Shown here in pieces: positions 54,488-64,000 of a stretch of DNA of 64,000 nt. Each line of letters begins with the position of its first letter. The stretch's first letter is position 1. The notes below the pieces were generated by a model. That model was not told the origin of the DNA. It did no database searches and saw only the letters and a list, made by a program, of their open reading frames with translations. The translations under genes were made by a program, and so were the position numbers. Origin of the DNA: Tritrichomonas musculus (taxonomy: Eukaryota > Parabasalia > Tritrichomonadida > Tritrichomonadidae); the NCBI GenBank assembly GCA_039105265.1, contig JAPFFF010000020.1, forward strand, positions 1,691,001 to 1,755,000. Direction: 5' to 3'.

Positions 54488-55002
54488 TAATTTCTCTCAT
54501 CAATTTTACTTCAACCTTGTAGGGGCTATTTTGAAATGGCTCAAAGCAAACATTCATGATATCCGCAAAATCGCATTTAACATGTGGTTAATTATATTGT
54601 TCTTTGTTATTTTTGTAATAATATCTATAGTCCTGTCCAAAAGTGGTTTCTGTCATTCAAAAGTGGTCTGTCATTGTCTTGCTTTCCATCTTCCCTGAAG
54701 AACACGTATTAGTTCCGGTTTCCCATCGTCTTCATCAGGGATGAATTGATATCGAAGTGATCGCTTACTTACTCAGTATCCGCCAAGCTTTTCAGCGGAC
54801 TCCATCTTGGGGAAGTACCTATAGAACTGCTTCTCACTAGCCCTGAAGAAGTACAGGCAGTTGTGATATGTGTGTCGACAATGATATATCAGTCGCTTGA
54901 CATCCCTTGGCATCTCGTTCTCAAGTGGCTTAACACCTTCGAAGTCGTCGATATGGTCGTAGTAGTTATCGGTAGTCATTTGTAGTAATGATAAAAAGTT
55001 AC
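54488..55002. other. outer-Maverick remnant right of the inner element
   Basis: About 500 bp. The left half shows no gene; the right half carries a small minus-strand gene (54773-54979). AAAAGTGGTTTCTGTCATTC and AAAAGTGGTCTGTCATTG form a short direct repeat at 54640-54676. Confidence 0.5.
54773..54979 (-). CDS. small Maverick protein next to the right TIR, unknown
   Basis: 68 residues starting MTTDNYYDHIDDFEGVKPLE, then a basic helix and aromatic ASEKQFYRYFPKM. It mirrors the small gene beside the left TIR by position but not by sequence. Function unknown. Confidence 0.45.
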   Translation of the reverse strand: MTTDNYYDHIDDFEGVKPLENEMPRDVKRLIYHCRHTYHNCLYFFRASEKQFYRYFPKMESAEKLGGY

Positions 55003-55312
55003 GTCATGATAGACCTCCGAAGCCGTGACTCCACTGACGATGTACCACTGAGGATGTGTCATAGTCGGAGTCACGCTAACGGGTGTTTTAGAGGGCGTTT
55101 CGGCAGTGTGGAACCGTGTGAAAGACAGTCGTTGGGAACGTGGTAATGGGTGTTTTTAGGGTCGTTTCGGCATGGTGGAGCCGTGTGAAAGACAGTCGTT
55201 GGGAACGTGGTAATGGGTGTTTTTATGGCCGTTTCGGCATGGAGGAGGCATTCACGGGGGTTGTAAGGAGTCCTGGGCCTTGGACCAGGAATCATGACAA
55301 CTAGATTCTACT
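55003..55312 (-). repeat. outer Maverick right TIR (310 bp)
   Basis: Reverse partner of 44443-44752; about three differences, two of them in the second 75-bp subunit. Confidence 0.95.
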
Positions 55313-55317
55313 TCATT

Positions 55318-55960
55318 TTAATAAAAACATTTTAATGGCAAATAGATCATCGAAATAATATTTTCTTTTATAATTTGACATTTGTTGATCAATACTTTTT
55401 CATTAAAATATATAAAGGGTAATTTAATTTGACCATAAAGGGTAAATCAGATGCTAGATAATATTTATCATCAGAAAGTTTTATTTTTTCTTAAGAAAAG
55501 TGAGCTACCAATAAATTTATGTTTTAAATAATATATTAATTTTGAAAAAAATAATTATAATTGTTATTTCTGTGGATATGTGAAATATAAAAATTCTTGT
55601 ATTTCAATTCAAAAGTAGTCAACTAATAAAATTCATTGATTACTTGAAGAAAGTGAATATTTCGTCATTTATGACTTATTACAAGTGTTTTTTAGTGTCA
55701 ATCATTGATCAATAATAGTATATCTAAAAAGTCAAGAATTTAATATATATCCAAATTGTTGTATTGACAATAGCTCATAAAATTTTTGGCTGTCATCCAT
55801 CAATTTAATGCTTTTTACTTTAAATAGATACAATTAATGTAAAATTAGTAATAATAATTTTGAATTCTTATTTGTTATTATTTTTTTGTTTTTTTAATGA
55901 TTTAACTTAGTAAAATCAATGTCTAACATGATACTTGATTAAATCACTAATGATTTATAT
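55318..55960. other. AT-rich spacer
   Basis: Host-type spacer begins at once after the target duplication. Nothing recognised. Confidence 0.55.
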
Positions 55961-56262
55961 TTTTTTATCGATGTTTATAAATAAAAAATGCATTATAATT
56001 TTTTTATCGATAAATATCAATAAAAATTGAAAAAAAATTTAAAATTTATCGATATTTATCGATAAAAATTTTACAATTCATCGGATCATGAGACCATTTA
56101 TCGGACGGTTACCTTCCGATAAGACCATTTATCGGACGGTTAGAAAAACGTATTTATCAATACTCATCATTCATCGGACGGTTTTTTATCGATATTATCG
56201 GATTATCGATAAACATCCGATGACCAATAAAACGGTTTATCGATAAGCATCCCTGCTTGCAT
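55961..56262. repeat. TATCGATA/TATCGGACGGTT-rich repeat patch
   Basis: TTTATCGATA-type palindromes occur at least six times and CATTTATCGGACGGTT or CATCGGACGGTT three times (about 56094, 56126, 56173). The patch ends AGCATCCCTGC. It looks like a worn foldback element; its ends could not be fixed. Confidence 0.5.
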
Positions 56263-56487
56263 TATTTAAAAATTCGTAAAAATCGCGTTTCAGCTGCTTT
56301 TTTGGCTTGGATAAAATGGTTAACAAATTTTGCAAAATGATTGTTAACGACGTTAAAAAAAAAAAATAATTATTACGAATTGTAGGAAGAAGAGCGCATT
56401 TTTCTTTTTTTGTTAAAGATAATAACCAGTTAACAAAAAATAAAAAGAATCGTTAAATAAACTAAAATAACGGACTATTCGAATTAA

Positions 56488-58601
56488 GGGCAAAGTTGGC
56501 TGACGATCATTTTTTGAGAAACCAAAAAAAAATTGAATATTTTTTTTTTCTATACAAATTTGGTGTTTAAAAGATAAACGTTCATATTGCGATATATAAA
56601 TATTAAATTTTCATATTTATACTATTTTTGAATGTTTATTATTTGAAATAATTAAGTGTGTATACCAATAATTTGAGCATTATCAATATATTGATATATT
56701 TAATTTTATTCATATTTGTATTTTTCTATGCTTTCAAATAATTGAGTATTTTTTGCTATTCTCTCAAATTTTTTGATTGTTTTTTAATTATTTTTTAAAA
56801 AAAGCTTATTAAGTAAAACTAATCATCTATATGCATATTAATCAAGCAATTATATTTTTTTAAATGATTTTTTTCTGGAAATGCAATTTTTCAAATAATT
56901 TTCTGTCACAATTGATTATAAAAAGTTGATAGATCCAACTTGAATTAGTTTGGAAAATGAAAATTATTGACCATTTTGATAAAAAAAATTATCAAAGCGT
57001 ATGAATTAAAATATTCTATTTTTGAAAATTAAAATTTCTCATATTATAGAATGAAAAAGGAGCCTGCCATTTGTGTGAAATGTCTGGTATTGATTTTAAG
57101 AGAAGTCTTATGAATTTTCTTAAGATGGCAGTTTAAGAGAAGTCTTATCTCATCATTATAAAGATATTTTCTGATGATAATCGGTTGATTAAGAACTTTT
57201 TGTATCAATACGTCCAATTTGTAATTGAAAAAAAACATCATTTTTAGTAAATTAGAGTATAATTTTAAAAGTGCTCATTGAGAAATATTATAATCTATTT
57301 TTTTAGTTTTATGTTTTATTTATAACTCTATGATTATTTAATAAAGATATTTCAATTTAAAATTGACTTATTTTTCAAATTAAATCAACTTTATATAATT
57401 TAAAACATCTTTATAAATGACATTAAATAATAAATAAAAGAAAAAAATAGGTATTTATAAAAACTATAATATTTTAAAAATTGATTTGGTTGAGTTAAAC
57501 TTTTTAAATACCAAAAAAATAAATTAAAAACAGAAAATATAACATTACTCTGAAAAAATAAAATTATTTGAATAAATTAAAATTTTTATCACAAAAAGCG
57601 AAAATAATTAATATTTTGATTTTTTTCATTTCAAAAAGAGAAAATTCAATAAAAAAGAAGTTTTTAATGTTTTATTAGATAAACCAGGAGTAAATACCAT
57701 AAAAATATAAATCATTTAACTTTCCACAATTAATAATCTAATATAATTCAATAAAACTTTTTGAGAACCATATAACTCAAAAATTATTAAAAATTAATAT
57801 TTTCCCATGATTTATGATATTATTCAGATATTCAACATGCTCAAATTCAATACAAGTTATTTTCCCACAAGAAATGTTTTTAAATCTTCGATGATCTTTT
57901 TTTTTTTCCTGGCATCCGCGTTTTTTAATTCGAAAAAAAATATACTAATATATCAATGACATATTAATGCCATTCTTAGCAAACAAAATCTTTTCTACTT
58001 TTATTTTTTAAAAATTTTGAGAGAAGAGCCAACTCACCTCTCAGAAAAATTTCATGATACTAACTTCAATTCAATTTTCCTCGATAAATAATCATTATAT
58101 CAAAGTGATTATACAAAATATAGCTTTATATTAGTCTCATAAATAATATATTTCAATTTATTTCCCATAAAGCGATCAGACAGAAAGTTGTTTTTGTAAA
58201 TGCTTGGGAAAAAATAGTCGTGGATGATTAAAAAGCAAAGATACATCAACAAAATATTATAAATACTATTATATAACTTATATACTTTCTAGTTATATCA
58301 TTCTTTTAAATAAAAAATTAACTTATAGAAGAGCCAACTATACGTATATTGATATTTTTTTTATTTTATTCTTTGTAATTTTATATGTATAAAAAAAATA
58401 TACTGAATAATCTTATTCATTCGCCACAAGAAAGAAGTCGTAGTTTTTTTTTTATTCATCAGAAATCTTCGATCTTTTTTTTTCGTGTAAGAAAAAATTG
58501 AATACTTCCAAAATAATTTCAGTACTCTCACAAAAAAAAAAAATGATTTTTATTCATTTTTTTGAATTATTATTGAATTTTTTGCAAAACCAACTTTGCC
58601 C
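56488..58601. mobile_element. 2.1-kb TTAA-flanked TIR element (GGGCAAAGTTGG ends)
   Basis: GGGCAAAGTTGG at the left and CCAACTTTGCCC at the right, each with TTAA outside (56484-56487, 58602-58605). The interior is AT-rich; the open frame at 57044-57241 has no coding character. Second element in the window with this target type. Confidence 0.65.
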
Positions 58602-58605
58602 TTAA

Positions 58606-59058
58606 AGAGAGGAACGGGTAAATTGAATATTTATTGTAATTATTTTTCACAAAAAAAGTTTTTTGTTTACTGATGCATTTATCGATTAAAACGAGACAAA
58701 ATTATATTTATTTTTTAATGATACATTAAAAACAATATATATATTCAAAAAATAAAGCATTTTTTTTTTTTTTCTTCACATTGTGAAAACGATAAACAAA
58801 AGAAAAAAAAAAAAAAAAATTGTATTTTGTTCTCAATTTTGAGAAAAAGACAATTATAAATCAATAGATCTAAATATAGATATTTACGTTATATAGATGA
58901 TTAGGTATTTAAAAGCTTTCTCATCTTTGTAGATTTTATTTTATAGAAAAATTAAATTGTATTTTCAATTATTTGTGAAAATATTTAACTCATTACAATA
59001 ATTGAAATGATAACAGAATATTTTGAAATAGAAAATAAAATTTTTTTTATTTTTCTAA
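58606..59058. other. AT-rich spacer before the Pmp-like gene
   Basis: Mixed A and T tracts; no clear initiator within 20 bp of the ATG at 59059. Confidence 0.5.
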
Positions 59059-62000
59059 ATGATATATATATTTTTTGCAATTTTTCATTCATTAATAAGC
59101 AAAGATCATTTAAATGGCTTTGTGAAAAGTGACTGTCCTGGAAAGCCATCCGAAGATTTCTTTTACATTACTGAAGATACCGCATTTACTTCAGATTCAA
59201 AGTACTATGGTTGTGATTTGGCACCAAATAAACGAACTGGTGGTGCATCTTGCATTGTTCAAGTTTATTCAAGTGTTTTCAAAGGCATTGTTAACGAAAA
59301 TATAAATGGAGGTGCCATTTATATTAAATTTATAGCAAAAACAACAGTTACAGGTCAATGCATAATTAATGATTGTAAATTTATTGAATGCAAAGGATTA
59401 AATGGCGGTGGTGTTTATTATGAAGGTATTAAAAGAGATACACTATCTTTTGATTTATTTGGTTGTACTTTTCAAGGCAATAATGCAATAGAATCAGGTG
59501 GAGCAATAAATTTCATTGTTGTTTCTGCTAATGTTTCAAATTGTACGTTTATTAACAATATTTGCAATGGAAATGGTCTTGATATTTATTTCAAGTGTGC
59601 AGAAAAAAAATCAGGTGTAGAAAGTTTTGACCCGCTTAAAATTCAATATTGTGTATTTGAACGAAGTTTGAAGGATGTTGTAAAGCCTTTGTTCTATCTT
59701 GATTGGATTACAGATTTGACAGATTTTGTATTCAGTTACAATAACATTACTGTTCCTAATTTAGATGCAAGTCAAAGGATCTACTTATTCGGAATAAGTC
59801 TTTCATCTACAAAGGGGGGAACTTTTGTTGCCGAATCTAATGTGATCTCCCCATCTACAAGTTATGTTGCAAACGCAGAATCAGAAGTATTAAGAAAGAT
59901 CAATGTCAGCATAAGTTTCATTGATTCGCCAAATCAACCACCACCAGATGTCCCAGAAGGCTGTCCACTTCCACCAGCAAAATATGAAAAACTGACTGAC
60001 AAATATGCGCCAACAACAGGTGTTAATCTTTATGGATGCAAAGACTACATTGAACGCAGAATAGATGTACAACAATCTCTCCTTTATCTTTACTCGTGCA
60101 CATTCCACAATATTGTCTCAGATTCAAAGGGCGGAGCGATCATGTTGACAATTAATTATGATGGAACACCAGAAGGAAGCATTGTCATTAACAACTGCAC
60201 ATTCAGTGACTGCAAAGGATTAGAAGGAGGAGCACTGTTCATTGAAACGAAAGAGAGCGTGCGATTCTTAAATGTCACCGAGAGCGTATTCGAGAACAAT
60301 GAAGCCACATCAATTGGAGGAGCGATCTACTTCCACTCAACATATGCGACATTTGACAAATGCACTTTCACTAACAACATTGCAGCAACGCATGGCAGTG
60401 ATCTCTATTTCTATGTTTACGAAGAAGAAGACACCGAGTACCCATTCCTTGTTGAGAACTGCAAGTTCACGCATGACAAAGAATATACAGCAGAAAAAAC
60501 AGCATCCCTGATCTATCTGTTTTGGAGACCACAATCAGACTTCTACTTCAACAAAAACGAGATCCGAATCAAAGAAAATTCGAACGCATTCTTGTTTGGA
60601 TCTAATGAAGACGTTACGACAGGCAATCTTTCATGTAAGAACAACTGCCTCATTCCATCCAACAGGTACATTTGTAAAGAATACCCAATTCTTTACAACA
60701 AGCTAAAGGGTGGATTTTCAACATCCTGTGATCCAAATGCACCAGCTGGTCCATCTGAATGTCCAGCACCGCCAGCAGAAGATTACTTTGATCTCGTTTA
60801 TGGAATGGATTCGACACTTAAGAATGTCACCCTTTATGGATGTAACATAAAGACATCAAAATTTGTTGGAGGAGCGAGTTGCGCGTTGTTGGTTTATTCA
60901 AGCACATTCAAGTCGATTGGTAATATTGATTCCAATGGAGGAGCTATATATATAAGTATTACTACAGCGAAGACTATTGAACGTGTCAGCCAGATTCAAA
61001 ACTGCAGTTTTACAGAATGTAAATCAAAAGCAGGAGGTGCCATTTACATCAAAATCACAAGAAGTGACAGATCTGCTAATGTTGAGAATTGTACATTCAC
61101 AAACAATCAAGCTGAGAGTACTGGAGGAGCTATTTTCTTCGACATTGTCTATTCAGATGTTAAAAGATGCATATTCATCGATAATAATGCGAAAACTAGT
61201 GGAAACGACATACATTATCAGACATCTGAGCGTACAAGCACATCCAATCCTCTGTCAATTCAATATTGCCGATTTCAACGAAGTTCTAAAGAAAATAGTT
61301 TATCATTAATTTACCTTCATATGAAACCTGCATCTGACGTTGAATTCAGTTACAACAACATAACACTACCAAGATCAATAGTAGCAGAAAGGACTTACTT
61401 ATTTGCTGAACTATCTGAAGGCACTGGTGGAGTATTTAAGGCAGAATCAAATTTCATTGCACCAAAAACGAGTTATGTAGTAGATTCAAGTTCAGTATTA
61501 AACGATAAGATTGTTAATACGAGTTTCTTTGAATCGCCGGATCAGCCGCCACCAGAAGTTCCAGAAGGTTGCCCACTTCCACCAAAATCATATGAAGATT
61601 TGTCCGAAGGACTTGAGCGATTCGATGGTATTAACATCTATGGATGCCAACTCAGCATTGAAAGCAGAATTGATGCAGAAATATCTCTCCTTTATCTTTA
61701 CTCGTGCACATTCCACAATATTGTCTCAGATTCAAAGGGCGGAGCGATCATGTTGACAATTAACAAAGATGGAGCGCCAGAAGGAAGCATTGTCATTAAC
61801 AACTGCACATTCGGTGACTGCAAAGGATTGGAAGGCGGAGCACTGTTCATTGAAACGAAAGAGAGCGTGCGATTCTTAAATGTCACCGAGAGCGTATTCG
61901 AGAACAATGAAGCCACATCAATTGGAGGAGCGATCTACTTCCACTCAACATATGCGACATTTGACAAATGCACTTTCACTAACAACATTGCAGCAACGCA

Positions 62001-64000
62001 TGGCAGTGATCTCTATTTCTATGTTTACGAAGAAGAAGACACCGAGTACCCATTCCTTGTTGAGAACTGCAAGTTCACGCATGACAAAGAATATACAGCA
62101 GAAAAAACAGCATCCCTGATCTATCTGTTTTGGAGACCACAATCGGACTTCTACTTCAACAAAAACGAGATCCGAATCAAAGAAAATTCGAACGCATTCT
62201 TGTTTGGATCTAATGAAGACGTTACGACAGGCAATCTTTCATGTAAGAACAACTGCCTCATTCCATCCAACAGGTACATTTGTAAAGAATACCCAATTCT
62301 TTACAACAAGCTAAAGGGTGGATTTTCAACATCCTGTGATCCAAATGCACCAGCTGGTCCATCTGAATGTCCAGCACCGCCAGCAGAAGATTACTTTGAT
62401 CTCGTTTATGGAATGGATTCGACACTTAAGAATGTCACCCTTTATGGATGTAACATAAAGACATCAAAATTTGTTGGAGGAGCGAGTTGCGCGTTGTTGG
62501 TTTATTCAAGCACATTCAAGTCGATTGGTAATATTGATTCCAATGGAGGAGCTATATATATAAGTATTACTACAGCGAAGACTATTGAACGTGTCAGCCA
62601 GATTCAAAACTGCAGTTTTACAGAATGTAAATCAAAAGCAGGAGGTGCCATTTACATCAAAATCACAAGAAGTGACAGATCTGCTAATGTTGAGAATTGT
62701 ACATTCACAAACAATCAAGCTGAGAGTACTGGAGGAGCTATTTTCTTCGACATTGTCTATTCAGATGTTAAAAGATGCATATTCATCGATAATAATGCGA
62801 AAACTAGTGGAAACGACATACATTATCAGACATCTGAGCGTACAAGCACATCCAATCCTCTGTCAATTCAATATTGCCGATTTCAACGAAGTTCTAAAGA
62901 AAATAGTTTATCATTAATTTACCTTCATATGAAACCTGCATCTGACGTTGAATTCAGTTACAACAACATAACACTACCAAGATCAATAGTAGCAGAAAGG
63001 ACTTACTTATTTGCTGAACTATCTGAAGGCACTGGTGGAGTATTTAAGGCAGAATCAAATTTCATTGCACCAAAAACGAGTTATGTAGTAGATTCAAGTT
63101 CAGTATTAAACGATAAGATTGTTAATACGAGTTTCTTTGAATCGCCGGATCAGCCGCCACCAGAAGTTCCAGAAGGTTGCCCACTTCCACCAAAATCATA
63201 TGAAGATTTGTCCGAAGGACTTGAGCGATTCGATGGTATTAACATCTATGGATGCCAACTCAGCATTGAAAGCAGAATTGATGCAGAAATATCTCTCCTT
63301 TATCTTTACTCGTGCACATTCCACAATATTGTCTCAGATTCAAAGGGCGGAGCGATCATGTTGACAATTAACAAAGATGGAGCGCCAGAAGGAAGCATTG
63401 TCATTAACAACTGCACATTCAGTGACTGCAAAGGATTAGAAGGAGGAGCACTGTTCATTGAAACGAAAGAGAGCGTGCGATTCTTAAATGTCACCGAGAG
63501 CGTATTCGAGAACAATGAAGCCACATCAATTGGAGGAGCGATCTACTTCCACTCAACATATGCGACATTTGACAAATGCACTTTCACTAACAACATTGCA
63601 GCAACGCATGGCAGTGATCTCTATTTCTATGTTTACGAAGAAGAAGACACCGAGTACCCATTCCTTGTTGAGAACTGCAAGTTCACGCATGACAAAGAAT
63701 ATACAGCAGAAAAAACAGCATCCCTGATCTATCTGTTTTGGAGACCACAATCAGACTTCTACTTCAACAAAAACGAGATCCGAATCAAAGAAAATTCGAA
63801 CGCATTCTTGTTTGGATCTAATGAAGACGTTACGACAGGCAATCTTTCATGTAAGAACAACTGCCTCATTCCATCCAACAGGTACATTTGTAAAGAGAAC
63901 CAAAATCTCGAAGACAGAGTCATAAAAGGCTTTTCTGACTACTGTGATCCACAAAGCGATATTATAATCAAAGATAAAGAAACTTGTACAATTGATGACC
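59059..64000 (+). CDS. giant Pmp-like (polymorphic outer membrane protein type) beta-helix surface protein, 5' part
   Basis: One frame stays open from the ATG at 59059 to the right edge, 1,647 codons, so the 3' end lies outside. It begins with a hydrophobic MIYIFFAIFHSLIS, a likely signal peptide. The body is built of GGAI(Y/F/M) and CTF-x-x-N/C motifs, e.g. NGGAIYI, CTFTNNQAESTGGAIFF and CTFHNIVSDSKGGAI. This is the chlamydial Pmp signature that trichomonads share in a large surface-protein family. Cysteine-proline linkers (EGCPLPP, SECPAPPAEDYFDL) separate four or more domains of about 270 residues. Many N-x-S/T sites suit a secreted glycoprotein. Related proteins end in one membrane helix and a short cytosolic tail; that part is not in the window. 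A 1,608-bp unit is tandemly repeated inside. Adhesion is the proposed role for the family. Confidence 0.88.
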   Translation, partial: MIYIFFAIFHSLISKDHLNGFVKSDCPGKPSEDFFYITEDTAFTSDSKYYGCDLAPNKRTGGASCIVQVYSSVFKGIVNENINGGAIYIKFIAKTTVTGQCIINDCKFIECKGLNGGGVYYEGIKRDTLSFDLFGCTFQGNNAIESGGAINFIVVSANVSNCTFINNICNGNGLDIYFKCAEKKSGVESFDPLKIQYCVFERSLKDVVKPLFYLDWITDLTDFVFSYNNITVPNLDASQRIYLFGISLSSTKGGTFVAESNVISPSTSYVANAESEVLRKINVSISFIDSPNQPPPDVPEGCPLPPAKYEKLTDKYAPTTGVNLYGCKDYIERRIDVQQSLLYLYSCTFHNIVSDSKGGAIMLTINYDGTPEGSIVINNCTFSDCKGLEGGALFIETKESVRFLNVTESVFENNEATSIGGAIYFHSTYATFDKCTFTNNIAATHGSDLYFYVYEEEDTEYPFLVENCKFTHDKEYTAEKTASLIYLFWRPQSDFYFNKNEIRIKENSNAFLFGSNEDVTTGNLSCKNNCLIPSNRYICKEYPILYNKLKGGFSTSCDPNAPAGPSECPAPPAEDYFDLVYGMDSTLKNVTLYGCNIKTSKFVGGASCALLVYSSTFKSIGNIDSNGGAIYISITTAKTIERVSQIQNCSFTECKSKAGGAIYIKITRSDRSANVENCTFTNNQAESTGGAIFFDIVYSDVKRCIFIDNNAKTSGNDIHYQTSERTSTSNPLSIQYCRFQRSSKENSLSLIYLHMKPASDVEFSYNNITLPRSIVAERTYLFAELSEGTGGVFKAESNFIAPKTSYVVDSSSVLNDKIVNTSFFESPDQPPPEVPEGCPLPPKSYEDLSEGLERFDGINIYGCQLSIESRIDAEISLLYLYSCTFHNIVSDSKGGAIMLTINKDGAPEGSIVINNCTFGDCKGLEGGALFIETKESVRFLNVTESVFENNEATSIGGAIYFHSTYATFDKCTFTNNIAATHGSDLYFYVYEEEDTEYPFLVENCKFTHDKEYTAEKTASLIYLFWRPQSDFYFNKNEIRIKENSNAFLFGSNEDVTTGNLSCKNNCLIPSNRYICKEYPILYNKLKGGFSTSCDPNAPAGPSECPAPPAEDYFDLVYGMDSTLKNVTLYGCNIKTSKFVGGASCALLVYSSTFKSIGNIDSNGGAIYISITTAKTIERVSQIQNCSFTECKSKAGGAIYIKITRSDRSANVENCTFTNNQAESTGGAIFFDIVYSDVKRCIFIDNNAKTSGNDIHYQTSERTSTSNPLSIQYCRFQRSSKENSLSLIYLHMKPASDVEFSYNNITLPRSIVAERTYLFAELSEGTGGVFKAESNFIAPKTSYVVDSSSVLNDKIVNTSFFESPDQPPPEVPEGCPLPPKSYEDLSEGLERFDGINIYGCQLSIESRIDAEISLLYLYSCTFHNIVSDSKGGAIMLTINKDGAPEGSIVINNCTFSDCKGLEGGALFIETKESVRFLNVTESVFENNEATSIGGAIYFHSTYATFDKCTFTNNIAATHGSDLYFYVYEEEDTEYPFLVENCKFTHDKEYTAEKTASLIYLFWRPQSDFYFNKNEIRIKENSNAFLFGSNEDVTTGNLSCKNNCLIPSNRYICKENQNLEDRVIKGFSDYCDPQSDIIIKDKETCTIDD
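60076..63895 (+). repeat. 1,608-bp in-frame tandem duplication in the Pmp-like gene (2.4 copies)
   Basis: Copy A 60076-61683, copy B 61684-63291, partial copy C 63292-63895. The unit is exactly 536 codons, so the frame is kept. Few differences were seen, and they are mosaic: near 61760 B and C share AACAAAGATGGAGCG against A. Near 61812 and 62144 A and C agree against B. After about 63895 the sequence becomes unique. Confidence 0.93.

Larger units (their letters stand above)
44443..55312. mobile_element. outer Maverick/Polinton (10.9 kb with its nested insert)
   Basis: The 310-bp TIRs start AGTAGAATCTAG, i.e. with the AG...CT ends usual in Polintons. TCATT stands on both sides (44438-44442, 55313-55317). 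The DNA is richer in GC than the host spacers. Parts outside the inner element are a small plus-strand gene, the rve-type integrase, a capsid-like fragment and a small gene at the right end. With the inner insert removed it is short for the family (usually 15-25 kb), so it is a reduced, broken copy. TIRs differ at about three positions by eye, so it is young. Treated as a fossil. Confidence 0.88.

Noticed and set aside
60272-63750. Several 65-110-codon open frames on both strands
   Set aside because: They are shadows of the single long Pmp-like frame and repeat with its 1,608-bp period.

Overview
The window is nuclear DNA of a parabasalid protist, most likely a trichomonad close to Tritrichomonas. 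The evidence is the combination of very AT-rich spacers, genes that read open without obvious introns, TCATT/TCAGA (initiator-like) motifs a few bases to a few tens of bases before several start codons, a BspA-type leucine-rich-repeat gene, a DUF3447/ankyrin-type gene, a giant Pmp-like beta-helix surface protein and a Maverick/Polinton. The species is an inference; no rRNA or tRNA gene was seen.

Layout. 1-9.5 kb is an ordinary gene cluster on the plus strand: the 3' part of a divergent cullin, an SLC35/TPT-like transporter, a microbial-type poly(ADP-ribose) glycohydrolase, a DUF362 protein that looks bacterial in origin, and an MFS_5/MFSD5-like transporter. 9.5-32 kb has scattered genes: an Ap4A phosphorylase-like enzyme, a broken DUF3447 gene followed by BspA-type LRRs, a compact M1 aminopeptidase, an 80-residue protein with a CaaX box, a small unknown basic/acidic protein and a phosphatidylserine synthase. 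Between them, and almost throughout 32-44.4 kb, the DNA is filled with short palindromic elements. Their terminal inverted repeats (TIRs) can be paired by eye; many carry 8-bp target duplications, two are flanked by TTAA, and several sit inside one another or inside tandem repeats. No transposase gene that could move them is intact here; only a scrap of a DDE transposase was found near 40.3 kb.

44.44-55.31 kb is a Maverick/Polinton locus, richer in GC than its flanks. It is best read as two nested elements. An outer one has 310-bp TIRs, a 5-bp TCATT duplication and the integrase. An inner one (46.26-54.48 kb) has 330-bp TIRs, a 5-bp AAATT duplication and carries the packaging ATPase, capsid-like and minor-capsid-like genes, a B-family polymerase-type gene and several unknown genes. 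Both are treated as fossils: near-identical TIRs make them young, but the set is incomplete and looks broken in a small number of places.

55.3-59.05 kb is again repeat-filled spacer, including a 2.1-kb TTAA element. 59.06 kb to the right edge is one continuous open frame of at least 1,647 codons. It encodes a secreted or surface Pmp-like protein with a 1,608-bp tandem duplication, nearly identical between copies, that keeps the reading frame.

No operon-like pathway links the host genes. The strongest candidates for something undescribed are the family of 8-bp-duplication palindromic elements, the nested Maverick pair with an OTU-like module in its polymerase-type protein, and the mosaic 536-residue repeat of the surface protein.
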